A DNA stretch of 64,000 nucleotides from CALZFJ01 sp964459845 (GCA_964459845.1 CAYWOC010000005.1:1-64000), one strand, 5' to 3'; numbered from the stretch's first letter, positions 33,681 through 43,472 are shown. Made by a program: numbers and translations. Notes: generated by a model from the sequence alone, not told the origin.

Positions 33681-34541
33681 ATGGCAAAAGATGTAGATCT
33701 TTCATCAAAAGAATGGTGTGACATAGTTTTTGATCAAAAGAACAAGGACTTCGGTGCGTATGTAATGCGTAAGAAGTCAGACGCACGCCACAATAAGTCG
33801 ATGATCGTTGTTGTAATCTTCATAATTATCGTCTTCATCCTCTCATTGGTAGTTCAAACTATCCAGCAAAAACTTGCTGAGGCTAAGCCAGAGGATCAAA
33901 TCGAGCAAATCGTTACCAATGTGGATAACGCTGCCGAGGAAGAAGAGCAAGAAGAAGAACAAGAACGTGTTGAGCAACCGGAGCCTGAGGCTCTTCCTGA
34001 AGAAATCCTTAATACCGTAAAGGTTACTGAGCTTCTTATCGCAAAAGATGAGGAAGTGAAGAAAGAGGATGAAATCATGTCGCAGGATGAGCAGAAGGAA
34101 ACTCAGACAGCATTCGGTCAAACTAACTTCGACAAAGGTACTGACGACCGTAACGTAGTTCGTGAACACAAGAACGAAGTTATCGTAGAAGAGAAGAAGC
34201 CGGAACCTGTTAAGGAACAAGTGTTCACTGCCGTTGAGCAGATGCCACGTTTCCCTGGAGGTGAGGCAGCTCTTATGAAGTATCTTTCTACTCACATCAA
34301 CTATCCTACAATGGCGATGGAGAACGGCGTTCAAGGACGTGTAGTAGTTCAATTCGTCGTTACTAAGACTGGTAAGATTGGTGAGGTTAAGGTGGTTCGT
34401 TCGGTTGATCGTGACCTTGATAAGGAAGCAGTTCGCGTATGTAAGACTCTTCCTGACTTCATTCCTGGTAAGATGAACGGACAGGCAGTAAGTGTTTGGT
34501 ACACTCTTCCTGTATCATTCAAGCTTCAAGGCGTGAACTAA
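33681..34541 (+). CDS. tonB: Energy transducer TonB
   Basis: 286 residues. Cytoplasmic start with DIVFDQKNKDFGAYVMRKK, a signature of Bacteroidota TonB, one membrane helix (about 38-58), a very acidic Glu-rich linker (about 75-110) where other TonB proteins are Pro/Lys-rich, and the C-terminal TonB domain (about 195-286) with FPGGEAALMKYLSTHINYP and GRVVVQFVVTKTG. It transmits energy to receptors such as those at 0.5 and 59.6 kb. A strong terminator follows. Confidence 0.95.
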   Translation: MAKDVDLSSKEWCDIVFDQKNKDFGAYVMRKKSDARHNKSMIVVVIFIIIVFILSLVVQTIQQKLAEAKPEDQIEQIVTNVDNAAEEEEQEEEQERVEQPEPEALPEEILNTVKVTELLIAKDEEVKKEDEIMSQDEQKETQTAFGQTNFDKGTDDRNVVREHKNEVIVEEKKPEPVKEQVFTAVEQMPRFPGGEAALMKYLSTHINYPTMAMENGVQGRVVVQFVVTKTGKIGEVKVVRSVDRDLDKEAVRVCKTLPDFIPGKMNGQAVSVWYTLPVSFKLQGVN

Positions 34542-34961
34542 TTAATGACATTGACATCATTAATATATTGGTGCCGCATCCCGCAAGGGGTGCGGCATCT
34601 TTTTTTGCGTCGGGGCGGTGTCGTGACGGCAGATTTATTCTTTGATGTCCGCAGTCTGCTGTCGGATACATTGTGAAATGGTGGCGGTTATAAATCTAAT
34701 GATATGGATTGTATTTTGTAGGCTATGTTGTGCAATATGTGCTATGTAATGTCGAAATGCGGTGAAATACCTATGTGATGCCGTGAATTTAAGTTAAGAA
34801 TTTTTAATTGCTTAAATCTATAGTTCATTATTACCTCTTTTTTTATAACTTTACACAGAATTGCATTGAAGTGTGACAATCGTTAAGCACTGATAACTAA
34901 TTAACCTGATTTGGTTAAACCTATGGCAATGAAAATTGTCTAAACTGTAAAATAGAATAAC
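34542..34961. other. Intergenic region after tonB
   Basis: No gene is seen in 420 bases. It begins with the tonB terminator; TAACTTTA at 34846-34853 is a one-mismatch -7 element that could serve the next gene. The remainder holds nothing recognised. Confidence 0.5.
34572..34606 (+). terminator. Terminator after tonB
   Basis: GCCGCATCCC (34573-34582) pairs with GGGGTGCGGC (34587-34596) around GCAA, with one G-T pair, followed by a T7 run. Confidence 0.92.
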
Positions 34962-35231
34962 ATGACAGATAATAATAAAGATATAGAAAAAATGCCGCAG
35001 AATGATGCCACAGGGCAAAGGCGTTCGGCTTCAGCCGACACTCCGGCAGTGATGAAAAAAGTGTTTGGGGTGTTTATGGTTTTGATTTACTTCGGTATGG
35101 GAGGATTGACCATAGGAGGCTTCTTCGACATTCTGTTTGGCTCATGGCACTGGATGAAGTGGGCGCTTGGGTTGCTTTTCATCGTGTATGGCTTGTGGAG
35201 AGCCTACAGATACTATAAAGGCAGAGATTGA
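34962..35231 (+). CDS. Small membrane protein of unknown function
   Basis: 89 residues. A hydrophilic N-terminal 30 residues is followed by two membrane helices (about 34-52, FGVFMVLIYFGMGGLTIGG, and 64-80) and a short basic end. Not recognised as a named family. It precedes the PstS-like gene by 54 bases and is probably co-transcribed with it and the TPR gene. Confidence 0.65.
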   Translation: MTDNNKDIEKMPQNDATGQRRSASADTPAVMKKVFGVFMVLIYFGMGGLTIGGFFDILFGSWHWMKWALGLLFIVYGLWRAYRYYKGRD

Positions 35232-35285
35232 GCAAAATACGAATATCTACTTGACGTTTCTATTAATTAATGGGAGAAAAAGGTT

Positions 35286-36275
35286 ATGAAAAATAGATTT
35301 TTAATATCGTCAATGGCGATGCTTTCGCTTGCGGTGGGGATTTCATCATCTTCATGCGACCGCCATAAGCCCACTGACTCAAGCACGTCGGGGATTACTA
35401 CTCTCGTTTGTGATGAGAGCTTCAAGAATATAATCAATCAAGAGGTTGATGTATTTGAGTTCACTTATCCCAATGCAAGCATAATGACCTATTTCACAGA
35501 TGAGCGTGCTGCCATTGACTCGCTTATGAGTCGAAAGGCTGGACTTATAATCACAGCTCGCGAATTGACTGATAAGCAGAAAAAGTATTTTAAGGATCAG
35601 GACCGCAACGTGCGTTGCCAGCGAGTGGCAGTAGATGCCATAGCCATCATCGTGAACAAGGATAACAATGTCGATGAACTGTCGGTGAGCGAGCTGCGCG
35701 AGATAATGTCGGGCGAGGCGAGCAGATGGGAGGACGTGTTCCCGTCGAAGCTCGGGAAGATACAGGTGATTTTCGACCGTCAAGGTTCAAGCACTATGAA
35801 ATATATAGCAGATTCGGTTATGCATGGCAAGAAATTCTCGCAAGATGTGTTTGCCTGCAACAGTAATCAGGAGGTGTTTGAGCAAGTGGAGAAGCGCAAG
35901 AACTCGATAGGCGTGATAGGTGTGAGCTGGATTACCGCCGATTTGCAAAGTCCCGACATCGACCACCGCTCTATGCAGGAAAAGGTGGACAATCTGCAGA
36001 AGAACGACACGGCAGCCATTGATTTCACCAACCGCATCAAGGTGCTGAAGATTCGCCGCGACAATGACCCGAATGCGTATAAGCCATATCAGCTATATAT
36101 ATATGAGGGCAGCTATCCGCTTTATCGCAGCGTGTATGCCATCACCACCAGCCCTAATGGCAGCTTGGCTCATGGCTTCTATTCGTTCTTGACTGGGTTT
36201 ATCGGGCAGAAGATAATATTGAACACAGGCGTTATGCCGGCCACTGTTCATCCTCGCATGGTGAGCCTTGAATAA
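35286..36275 (+). CDS. PstS-family substrate-binding lipoprotein
   Basis: 329 residues. Signal peptide with lipobox-like SSSCD (Cys about 24). The fold is that of periplasmic phosphate-binding proteins (TTLVCDESFKNIINQEVDVF at about 38; KIQVIFDRQGSSTMKYIADS at about 158). No ABC permease or ATPase genes are beside it. In Bacteroidota such genes often sit next to exbB/exbD/tonB and a TPR gene, as here, which suggests a role linked to TonB rather than classical phosphate import. Ligand unknown. Confidence 0.8.
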   Translation: MKNRFLISSMAMLSLAVGISSSSCDRHKPTDSSTSGITTLVCDESFKNIINQEVDVFEFTYPNASIMTYFTDERAAIDSLMSRKAGLIITARELTDKQKKYFKDQDRNVRCQRVAVDAIAIIVNKDNNVDELSVSELREIMSGEASRWEDVFPSKLGKIQVIFDRQGSSTMKYIADSVMHGKKFSQDVFACNSNQEVFEQVEKRKNSIGVIGVSWITADLQSPDIDHRSMQEKVDNLQKNDTAAIDFTNRIKVLKIRRDNDPNAYKPYQLYIYEGSYPLYRSVYAITTSPNGSLAHGFYSFLTGFIGQKIILNTGVMPATVHPRMVSLE

Positions 36276-36373
36276 AGAAAAACTTTGTGAGCAGGTGCAG
36301 CAAAAATATGAATATCAAACTACTGAGAAATATATATTTTTAGGAAAAAACAAATTAAAATAAAATTACAGAA

Positions 36374-38017
36374 ATGAAATCTAAATTATTCTTGTCGCTA
36401 CTATTATGCGGCTCAATGACTTGCTTTGCGCAAGGTTACAAAGACGGTATTGAGTATTACAAGGTGTCGCAGTATGATAACGCAAAAGAACTGCTTGAGC
36501 GCAACTTGAACAACTCAGCAACAAATAAGTCGGAAGCATACTACTACCTCGGAAGTGTGGCACTTGAACAAGGCAACACTGCTGCCGCAAAGGACTATTT
36601 CACAAAGGGAACAGCCGATGCTGGCAAGTGTGCACTCAATTATGTGGGTCTCGGTCTTCTTGACCTTAAGGCTGGTGACGCTAAAGCTGCTGAAAAGAAT
36701 TTCGACATTGCGGTGAACAACTCGCCTAAGAAAGACGCAAAAATTCTTGTAGCCATCGCTCGTGCATATTATGAGGTTGACCCTGTGAAATATGCAAAAG
36801 AGATAGAAAAGAACGTGAAGAAGGCCCGCAAGAACAATGCCCGCGAATCAGATACTCCAATCTTTGAAGGAGATGTCGCAGCTAAGGAAAACCGTGTCGG
36901 TGATGCTCAGGGTCTGTATGACGAGGCTATCAGCTATAATCCTAAGGACAGTGAGGCGTATGTGAAATATGCGCGCGCACTCTTCAAAGTGCAAAGGGAG
37001 AATGCGATCCAGCGTCTTGAGGAACTCTTGAAAGAGAATCCTACTTCGGCACTTGCTCAACGTGAGCTTGCCGAGAAATATTATGAGGACGACCAGTGGG
37101 CAAAGGCTGCCGACCAGTATGGCGAATATATCAAGAATCCTAACCACTTCAAGCAAGATGAGGTGCGCTATGCGAGTCTTCTGTTCTTCGGCAAGAAATA
37201 TCAGGAGTCACTTGACCTTGCACGCCGCATAGCTTCTACGCTTCCTGCCGGCGACAAGAACAGCTTCTATATGAAGCGTCTTGAACTCTATAACCTCGTG
37301 GCTATGGAAGACTGGGAAGGCGCAAAGGCTGCCGCTGCCGAGCTGTTTGCAATGCGCGTGCCTGATGGCGCAAAATATGAGGTTAAGGACTACACCGACT
37401 ATGCCGATGCACTAAGCAAGCTGAAACTCGCAAAAGAAGCACTTGCTGAGCGCGCTAAGGCTTATCAAGCTAACCCCGACAAAGTTGAGCTGCTTAAAGA
37501 CCTCAGCGACGGTTATGCTGATGCCGACGACTATATGAATTCTGCTAAATATTATCAAATGTTTGTGGATAAGGGCAGCTATAAGACCAATGACCTTTTC
37601 GTCCTTGCAAAGAAATATTTCTATGTGGCTGCTTACTGCGACTCTATCCCCGGAGCAAAGGCTGAGGCTGTGGAGAAAGCTTTGAAATATGTCGATGAAG
37701 TGAACGCTAAGATTGGTGATAACGCGCGTATGAAGATTCTTGTGAATATGCAGAAGGCTAAAATTCTTCAAATCTCTGAGACCGACAAGAAACAAGGCCG
37801 TGCTGTAGATGCTTACAAGGAAGCCCTTACATATCTTGACCAAGACCCGGCAAACAAGACTGAGCGCAAAGACGACTACATTCTGGCATATCAGTATCTT
37901 GCAAACTATAGCTTCGCTATCGGCAACAAAACTGATATGAAGGAATACTACATTAAGTGGCTTGATGTGGATCCGGATAACACCGCACTCCGCAAATATG
38001 TAGAAGGATTAAAATAA
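36374..38017 (+). CDS. Secreted tetratricopeptide repeat protein
   Basis: 547 residues with a signal peptide (about 1-19, ending CFAQG). TPR-type helical pairs run through most of the length (for example KSEAYYYLGSVALEQGNTAAA at about 52 and the PKDSEAYVKYARALF region near 195). Periplasmic scaffold, partner unknown. Follows the PstS-like gene by 98 bases and ends in a terminator. Confidence 0.82.
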   Translation: MKSKLFLSLLLCGSMTCFAQGYKDGIEYYKVSQYDNAKELLERNLNNSATNKSEAYYYLGSVALEQGNTAAAKDYFTKGTADAGKCALNYVGLGLLDLKAGDAKAAEKNFDIAVNNSPKKDAKILVAIARAYYEVDPVKYAKEIEKNVKKARKNNARESDTPIFEGDVAAKENRVGDAQGLYDEAISYNPKDSEAYVKYARALFKVQRENAIQRLEELLKENPTSALAQRELAEKYYEDDQWAKAADQYGEYIKNPNHFKQDEVRYASLLFFGKKYQESLDLARRIASTLPAGDKNSFYMKRLELYNLVAMEDWEGAKAAAAELFAMRVPDGAKYEVKDYTDYADALSKLKLAKEALAERAKAYQANPDKVELLKDLSDGYADADDYMNSAKYYQMFVDKGSYKTNDLFVLAKKYFYVAAYCDSIPGAKAEAVEKALKYVDEVNAKIGDNARMKILVNMQKAKILQISETDKKQGRAVDAYKEALTYLDQDPANKTERKDDYILAYQYLANYSFAIGNKTDMKEYYIKWLDVDPDNTALRKYVEGLK

Positions 38018-38330
38018 TAGATGAAACATTTTTTTGAGTTTTAGTACGATAATAAACAGTGCGAGTCTGAGTCCCGGTGATGGGATTCAGACTTTTTTGC
38101 ATAAAGCACATTTTGTGGCATAATTGGGTTAAAAATTGTGTATTTATCGATTGTAAATCTTATAATCCGCCTATTATTGCTAACTTTGCGTGATAAACCA
38201 AAATCTGGAATACCGATTTTGGCCTAAATTCAAATTGCGGTTTGGCGGTGAAAGCGTTTCGGATTGCCTGATTTGGTGAAGATGAAAAAAGAAAAAGGAG
38301 AAGAAATAACTTATATTATATATTTAAGAT
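38018..38330. other. Intergenic region before the S8 protease gene
   Basis: No gene is seen. It holds the TPR gene terminator (38064-38098) and TAACTTTG at 38181-38188, a good -7 match about 140 bases before the protease start; the nearest TTG (38151) is at 27-base spacing, too far to be sure. Confidence 0.5.
38064..38098 (+). terminator. Terminator after the TPR gene
   Basis: GTCTGAGTCCC (38065-38075) pairs with GGGATTCAGAC with one G-T pair; T6 follows. Confidence 0.88.
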
Positions 38331-40550
38331 ATGAAGAAAAGATTTTTTAGTGTTCTTATGCTGCTTGCAGGAGTCGCATCGTCGATGATGGCTCAAAGCA
38401 AACTGTCGGCATATTCAAGAATGTATCTGAATCATCACAAGACAATGCCAGCAGTGGAGCAGACTGCGGAAAACATGGATGCTAAGGTGGGTACGCGATT
38501 CCCGAAGGCGGTGGCTGTTGATGGAAAGGAGACTGTACTCACAATCATCACACTTGAAAATGCTGCCGAAATTCCAGTATTGCCTGCCGATGCAACTGTT
38601 GAGACACAGATAGGACGACTTCTCATAGTGAGAGTGCCAATAGATGAGATTGAGACGATGGCAGAGGCTGAAGGCATCAAGCGTGTGTCGATAGAGCAAC
38701 CTGTGCAATTAAAGAATAAGGTAGGGCGTACAGCCACATTGCAAGAAAAGGTGAACGAGGCTACCGATGCTGCCGGCGACGCTCTTAAAGGCAAAGGTGT
38801 GGTAGTGGGCATCATAGATACTGGCATAGATTATAACCATATCAACTTCAAGGATGCTGACGGAAATTCACGAGTGAAATATGTGCTCAATGGAAGCTCT
38901 ATGAAAGAATTCAAGACTGAAAGCCAAATAGCGTCATTGACGACCGACAACACCACTGAAGACCACGGCTCGCACGTCACTGGAACCGCTGCCGGAAGCT
39001 ACTCGGCAAACGGACTCCAAGGTATGGCTCCCGAGGCAGATCTCGCGCTTTGCGGATTGAACAATTCTTTCTCGGATGCAAATATGCTTATCTGCGTGAA
39101 GAAGATATTCGACTATGCCGCAAGTGTAGGCAAGCCTGCTGTAATCAACATGAGCCTTGGTGGCAACAATGGACCTCATGACGGAAGTGATGAGATTTGT
39201 GAGGGAATAAGCACACTTGTCAAGGAGGGTGCTATAGTGGTTATGGCTGCCGGCAATGAAGGCGGAACACAATTATATCTCAACAAGAAGTTCACAGCGA
39301 CCGACGGCTCGGTGTCGTCACTCCTTGCTTCATCGTCGAGCGAAGCGGCTGGGAACACTTACGATTCTACCATTCAGGCATATACTTTCGACGGCAAATT
39401 CCTTGCAGTCCAATTTTTCGTGTATGATAATGTGAACCAAAAGGTGCTTTTCACATCCGATAAGATTGAGTTCTCTAAGGCCGAAGAGTATTGGTCGCTG
39501 AGCAATAATACTGCCGCTTATTCGAATTTCAGCCAATATTACAGATCTTATGGAGGCTATTCTCCTAATATCGAGGTGGCAACCGACAAGTTGGGCAACA
39601 CTGCTGGCCTTCAGATAATGCTTACTGGACAAACAAGAAAATCGGGATATTATTATATCGGCGTGACATTCTTCGGCGCAGACGGGCAGGAGATACATGC
39701 TTGGGGTGCCGACGGCTATGCTGAGTTCCGCCATGGCAACAATCCCGACTGTGTGAGCGGTACTGATGCCGGTTCTATCAACAATATGGCTTGTACGCCA
39801 AGTGTGATAAGCGTGGGCGCATGGACTGCATCAAACTCGTTCACAAACATCAATGGAACTGTGATGCGATTCGGTGAGAGTGATTATCCTCTAAATAAAA
39901 TCACCTATTTCTCAAGCTATGGTGTGGATATGAACGGAATGGCGCATCCCGATATATGCGCTCCAGGTCTTGGCGTGCTTTCGTCGCTTAATTCATATTA
40001 TCGCTATGGACACAACACCAGCAGCTTGGTGAGCAGAACCACATCAGGCTCGAGAACTTACGAGTGGGGTCCTGAGAGCGGAACTTCGATGGCTACTCCG
40101 GCTGTTACAGGTATTGTGGCTACATGGTTGCAGTATAAGCCGACGCTCACCACAGCCGAAGTGCGCAGCATCCTGCAAAAGACTGGTGTGAAGGATTCTT
40201 ATGTGTTGGCTGGCGACCCTGTTCAATGGGGCTCTGGAAAGATTGACGCTTATGCCGGACTTCAGGAAATCATATCTGGTGGTGTGAACGATGCGGAAGT
40301 GAGCCAGAACAATGTGCTTGTGTATCCTAATCCTAATGGCGGACAATTCAAGGTGTTCACTCAAGGTGAGGACAACGGAGCTACTTTGAACGTTTACAAC
40401 GTGGCTGGAACACTCGTTTATTCATCGCGCATCAATGCTTCGCAAGAAGCTGCCGACATCAACCTTGCAGGAACACTTGCTTCTGGCGTTTATGTCGTGA
40501 CTGTGACGGGTGATAAGGTGAACTACAGCACTCGAATGATTATCAAGTAA
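38331..40550 (+). CDS. S8 subtilisin-like protease with T9SS sorting domain
   Basis: 739 residues, secreted. Signal peptide (about 1-21, ending MMAQ), a pro-region (about 60-135), then the S8 domain with the catalytic triad: Asp163 (GIIDTGID), His212 (DHGSHVTGT) and Ser586 (GTSMATPAVTG). The oxyanion region is MAAGNEGG. A long insert (about 305-480) splits the catalytic domain. The last 75 residues (VLVYPNPNGGQFKVF ... GVYVVTV ... RMIIK) are a type A C-terminal domain that directs export by the type IX secretion system, so the enzyme should be released or surface-attached. Single gene with a bidirectional terminator behind it. Confidence 0.93.
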   Translation: MKKRFFSVLMLLAGVASSMMAQSKLSAYSRMYLNHHKTMPAVEQTAENMDAKVGTRFPKAVAVDGKETVLTIITLENAAEIPVLPADATVETQIGRLLIVRVPIDEIETMAEAEGIKRVSIEQPVQLKNKVGRTATLQEKVNEATDAAGDALKGKGVVVGIIDTGIDYNHINFKDADGNSRVKYVLNGSSMKEFKTESQIASLTTDNTTEDHGSHVTGTAAGSYSANGLQGMAPEADLALCGLNNSFSDANMLICVKKIFDYAASVGKPAVINMSLGGNNGPHDGSDEICEGISTLVKEGAIVVMAAGNEGGTQLYLNKKFTATDGSVSSLLASSSSEAAGNTYDSTIQAYTFDGKFLAVQFFVYDNVNQKVLFTSDKIEFSKAEEYWSLSNNTAAYSNFSQYYRSYGGYSPNIEVATDKLGNTAGLQIMLTGQTRKSGYYYIGVTFFGADGQEIHAWGADGYAEFRHGNNPDCVSGTDAGSINNMACTPSVISVGAWTASNSFTNINGTVMRFGESDYPLNKITYFSSYGVDMNGMAHPDICAPGLGVLSSLNSYYRYGHNTSSLVSRTTSGSRTYEWGPESGTSMATPAVTGIVATWLQYKPTLTTAEVRSILQKTGVKDSYVLAGDPVQWGSGKIDAYAGLQEIISGGVNDAEVSQNNVLVYPNPNGGQFKVFTQGEDNGATLNVYNVAGTLVYSSRINASQEAADINLAGTLASGVYVVTVTGDKVNYSTRMIIK

Positions 40551-40602
40551 TATTTGGCTGATTTAAAATAGCACTCGGATATCTATAGATATTCTATTAT
40601 AC

Positions 40603-40652
40603 ATCGAAGGCTGTCGCATAATGTGTGTGAAAACTCATGCGGCAGCCTTCGA
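40603..40652. terminator. Bidirectional terminator
   Basis: ATCGAAGGCTGTCGCAT (40603-40619) pairs with ATGCGGCAGCCTTCGAT (40636-40652) with one wobble pair, between the convergent protease and rmuC genes. Confidence 0.88.
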
Positions 40653-40701
40653 TTTTATTTTACCGGATTTTGTCGGTCTAAAAATACCGACGAAGCAGAG
40701 A

Positions 40702-42018
40702 CTATTCCTCGGCGTTGGGCAGTTGCTTTGTGGCTTTTGCTCCGAGCTTTTTAAGCGACTCGATGCTGTTGAGGATATTGCCACGCCCTTCACTGAGCTT
40801 GTTCATAGCTTTGCCGTAGGCATCGGAAGCGTTGTTGATGGCCTTGTTGATATTCTCCATATCGCTGACAAATCCCACAAACTTGTCGTATAAGCGACCA
40901 GCCGATGTGGCGATCTCTATAGCGTTCTTCGTCTGCTTGTCGTGGCTCCACAACTGCGACACAAGTTTAAGTACCGAAATAAGGTGCGTAGGGCTGATGA
41001 TAACGATGCGTTTTTTGTAGGCATCTTCCCAAAGTTTCTGGTCGTTCTGCATAGCAGTGAGGTAAGCACCTTCGTTGGGGATGAACATCATCACGAAGTC
41101 GCCGGCATTTTTTATATGGTCTTGGTAGCCTTTCTTGGCAAGCTCATCCACATGTTTCCGCACAGAAGCTATATGGGCTGCGAGCGACTTGTCTTGCTTG
41201 TCTTTGTCGTCGGCATTCACATAATCCACATAGTTGGTGATCGATACTTTAGAGTCGATAATAAGGTCTTTGTTGTCGGGGAAATGAACAACGACATCGG
41301 GACGCAGGCGACCGCCTTCTTCATTGGCTATTGTGTTGCCGTTTTCGTCTTTCGTCATCTGAATGTCGAATTGCTCGCCTTTAGTCAGGCCCGAAGCCGA
41401 AAGGATCTGCTCAAGAATCATCTCGCCCCAGTCGCCTTGAACTTTAGAGTTGCCTTTCAAGGCTTTTGCCAAGTTGTTGGCATCGGAGCTTACCCGCTGA
41501 TTCAGCTCGGCAAGCATTTTGATTTGTTCTTGCAGAGAAGCGTGGTTGCGGGTGTCCTTTTCGGCGCGTTCGTTGATGTCGCGGTTGAGGCGTTCAATCT
41601 CCTCGCGGAGCGGCTTAAGGATTTCATTCAGGCGGTTGTCGCTTTTTTGCGTCTTGTCTTCGAGAATGCGCGATGCCAAATCCTTGAATTGCGCCTCCGA
41701 TTCACGCTGCATACGCTCTTTCTCGTTGCTCAGGATGCTGAGCCTTTCACTCAGTCGGGAGTTTTCGGCAGTCAGCTCCACAATCTGTCCGTTCATGTCT
41801 TTGGCTCGCTGTTCAGCGTCGTGGCGCAGACGCTCGCATTCGGCGGTCGTTGCCGCGATGTTCTCTTTGAGACGTGTGTGCTCGGCAGTTGAGCTTATGA
41901 GTTTGTCGTTAAGCTCTCGTATTTCGTTGCGTTGCGAGCCTGAGCTGCGCAGGATGAAAACTACCGTAGCAGCAAGCAGCAGCGTTATAGCCGACAGGAT
42001 GTAAATAGTGATAATCAT
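40702..42018 (-). CDS. rmuC: DNA recombination protein RmuC
   Basis: 438 residues: N-terminal membrane helix (about 4-24), a long coiled coil (about 30-185), then the RmuC nuclease-like domain with VQGDWGEMILEQILSASGL, RLRPDVVVHFPDNKDLIIDSKVS and MFIPNEGAYL. Family members limit recombination at inverted repeats in E. coli. The D and DSK residues typical of PD-(D/E)XK nucleases are visible in the central domain. Single gene. Confidence 0.92.
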   Translation of the reverse strand: MIITIYILSAITLLLAATVVFILRSSGSQRNEIRELNDKLISSTAEHTRLKENIAATTAECERLRHDAEQRAKDMNGQIVELTAENSRLSERLSILSNEKERMQRESEAQFKDLASRILEDKTQKSDNRLNEILKPLREEIERLNRDINERAEKDTRNHASLQEQIKMLAELNQRVSSDANNLAKALKGNSKVQGDWGEMILEQILSASGLTKGEQFDIQMTKDENGNTIANEEGGRLRPDVVVHFPDNKDLIIDSKVSITNYVDYVNADDKDKQDKSLAAHIASVRKHVDELAKKGYQDHIKNAGDFVMMFIPNEGAYLTAMQNDQKLWEDAYKKRIVIISPTHLISVLKLVSQLWSHDKQTKNAIEIATSAGRLYDKFVGFVSDMENINKAINNASDAYGKAMNKLSEGRGNILNSIESLKKLGAKATKQLPNAEE

Positions 42019-42145
42019 TATATAGCTTTTTTATTTTGCTGCAAAATAAATACTTTTATGAGAAAAAATGTTGCACAGGCGGTGAAAAAGTTCAAAATAT
42101 TGGCTATCTTTATTCAAAAATTGGAAAAATTAGGAATAACGTAAT

Positions 42146-42592
42146 ATGGCAAAACTGAAAATATCGAAAGAGTGGTGGACTGCTCCAGCGGAAGGTGAGA
42201 ATGGCGAGCTGATACTTGTGACTGGCAGACGCGACATTGAGAATGTGATAGAGACCGGATTGTTCAACGACAGGGCTGAAGTGACGTGGAAATATGAGCC
42301 TGATAAGAACGGGATGCCCGACTACAAGACATCCTCGCTGATGGAGGAGGTGCAGGATGCGCTTGAGGATGCTTTTGACAAAGACCCTGTGGCAGTGCTT
42401 ACAGGCGTTTATACCGGAGTGGGCGAGCGCAACTGGATATTCTACACACGCAGCGTGAACATATTCGGAAAGAAGCTTAACGAGGCTCTTGCGCCGTTTG
42501 ATCTATTGCCTATAAGCATATATGTGGAGAAAGATGCCGAATGGAATGAATATCGTGAGATGCAGCTAAATGAAGTGGCTGCCGACGATTGA
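42146..42592 (+). CDS. DUF695 family protein
   Basis: 148 residues, soluble. The C-terminal YVEKDAEWNEYREM segment and the early VTGRRDIENVIETGLFNDRAEVTWKYEP region fit DUF695, a family of unknown function. Single gene between rmuC and fabG, with a terminator behind it. Confidence 0.72.
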   Translation: MAKLKISKEWWTAPAEGENGELILVTGRRDIENVIETGLFNDRAEVTWKYEPDKNGMPDYKTSSLMEEVQDALEDAFDKDPVAVLTGVYTGVGERNWIFYTRSVNIFGKKLNEALAPFDLLPISIYVEKDAEWNEYREMQLNEVAADD

Positions 42593-42652
42593 AAAGAATA
42601 TGTTGTTGCCAAGAACCGTATGAAACTCGGATAGAATTGTCGCAATAAAAAA

Positions 42653-42686
42653 CCAGCTTCACCGTGTGTGGTGGGCTGGCTTTTTT
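42653..42686 (+). terminator. Terminator between the DUF695 gene and fabG
   Basis: CCAGC (42653-42657) pairs with GCTGG (42675-42679) and CACC with GGTG inside; T6 at 42681-42686. It may serve both convergent genes. Confidence 0.7.
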
Positions 42687-42713
42687 GTTATAATTACGAC
42701 GTTATGGTCGAGA

Positions 42714-43472
42714 TTACATATTCATGCCACCGTCGATTTGGATAACTTGACCAGATACATAGCTCGACATGTCTGACGCAAGGAACAGACATACGTTTGC
42801 GATGTCTTCCACTTGACCTCCGCGACGAAGAGGAATTTTCTTCATCCAGTCTTTGCGGATTTCCTCAGGAAGCTGAGCGGTCATCACAGTCTCGATGAAG
42901 CCTGGAGCTACTGCATTGGCGCGCACGCCTTTTGGTCCAAGCTCTTGAGCGATAGACTTAGCAAGACCTATCATACCGGCTTTTGATGCCGAATAGTTGC
43001 ATTGACCTGCATTGCCGTGAACACCTACCACCGATGACATATTGATGATAGAACCGCCGCGCTGGCGTAGCATTATAGGTGCGCAAGCGTGGATGAAGTT
43101 GAATGCCGACTTCAAGTTCACGTTCAATACAGCATCCCATTGAGCCTCAGTCATGCGTAGCATAAGTCCGTCTTTGGTTATTCCGGCATTGTTCACGAGA
43201 ACGTCGATAGAGCCGAAATCTTCATGTATTTTTTTTACGACAGCTTCAGTCTCCTCGAAACTTGCAGCGTTGCCGGCATAAGCGCGGCAAGTCACGCCGA
43301 TAGCTTCAATCTCTTTGCGTGTAGCTTCAAGACCGGCAGCCATTTCATCGTTAAGCACGAGGTCGGTGAATGCAATGTTTGCACCTTCTTGTGCAAACTT
43401 GATAGCGACAGCCTTTCCGATGCCGCGTGCAGCACCTGTGATAAGTGCAACTTTTCCTTCAAGTAATTTCAT
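42714..43472 (-). CDS. fabG: 3-oxoacyl-ACP reductase
   Basis: 252 residues, classical short-chain dehydrogenase. NADP-binding TGAARGIG (12-19), NNAGITKDG, and the catalytic Ser147, Tyr160 and Lys164 (CNYSASKAG). Reduces 3-oxoacyl-ACP with NADPH in fatty acid elongation. Ends in VIQIDGGMNM, as FabG does. A TetR-type regulator gene lies 130 bases upstream on the same strand and may be part of the same unit. Confidence 0.93.
   Translation of the reverse strand: MKLLEGKVALITGAARGIGKAVAIKFAQEGANIAFTDLVLNDEMAAGLEATRKEIEAIGVTCRAYAGNAASFEETEAVVKKIHEDFGSIDVLVNNAGITKDGLMLRMTEAQWDAVLNVNLKSAFNFIHACAPIMLRQRGGSIINMSSVVGVHGNAGQCNYSASKAGMIGLAKSIAQELGPKGVRANAVAPGFIETVMTAQLPEEIRKDWMKKIPLRRGGQVEDIANVCLFLASDMSSYVSGQVIQIDGGMNM

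Noticed and set aside
40942..41892. 316-codon plus-strand ORF opposite rmuC
   Set aside because: It is a mirror of the coiled-coil coding region of rmuC, which is well supported on the other strand.
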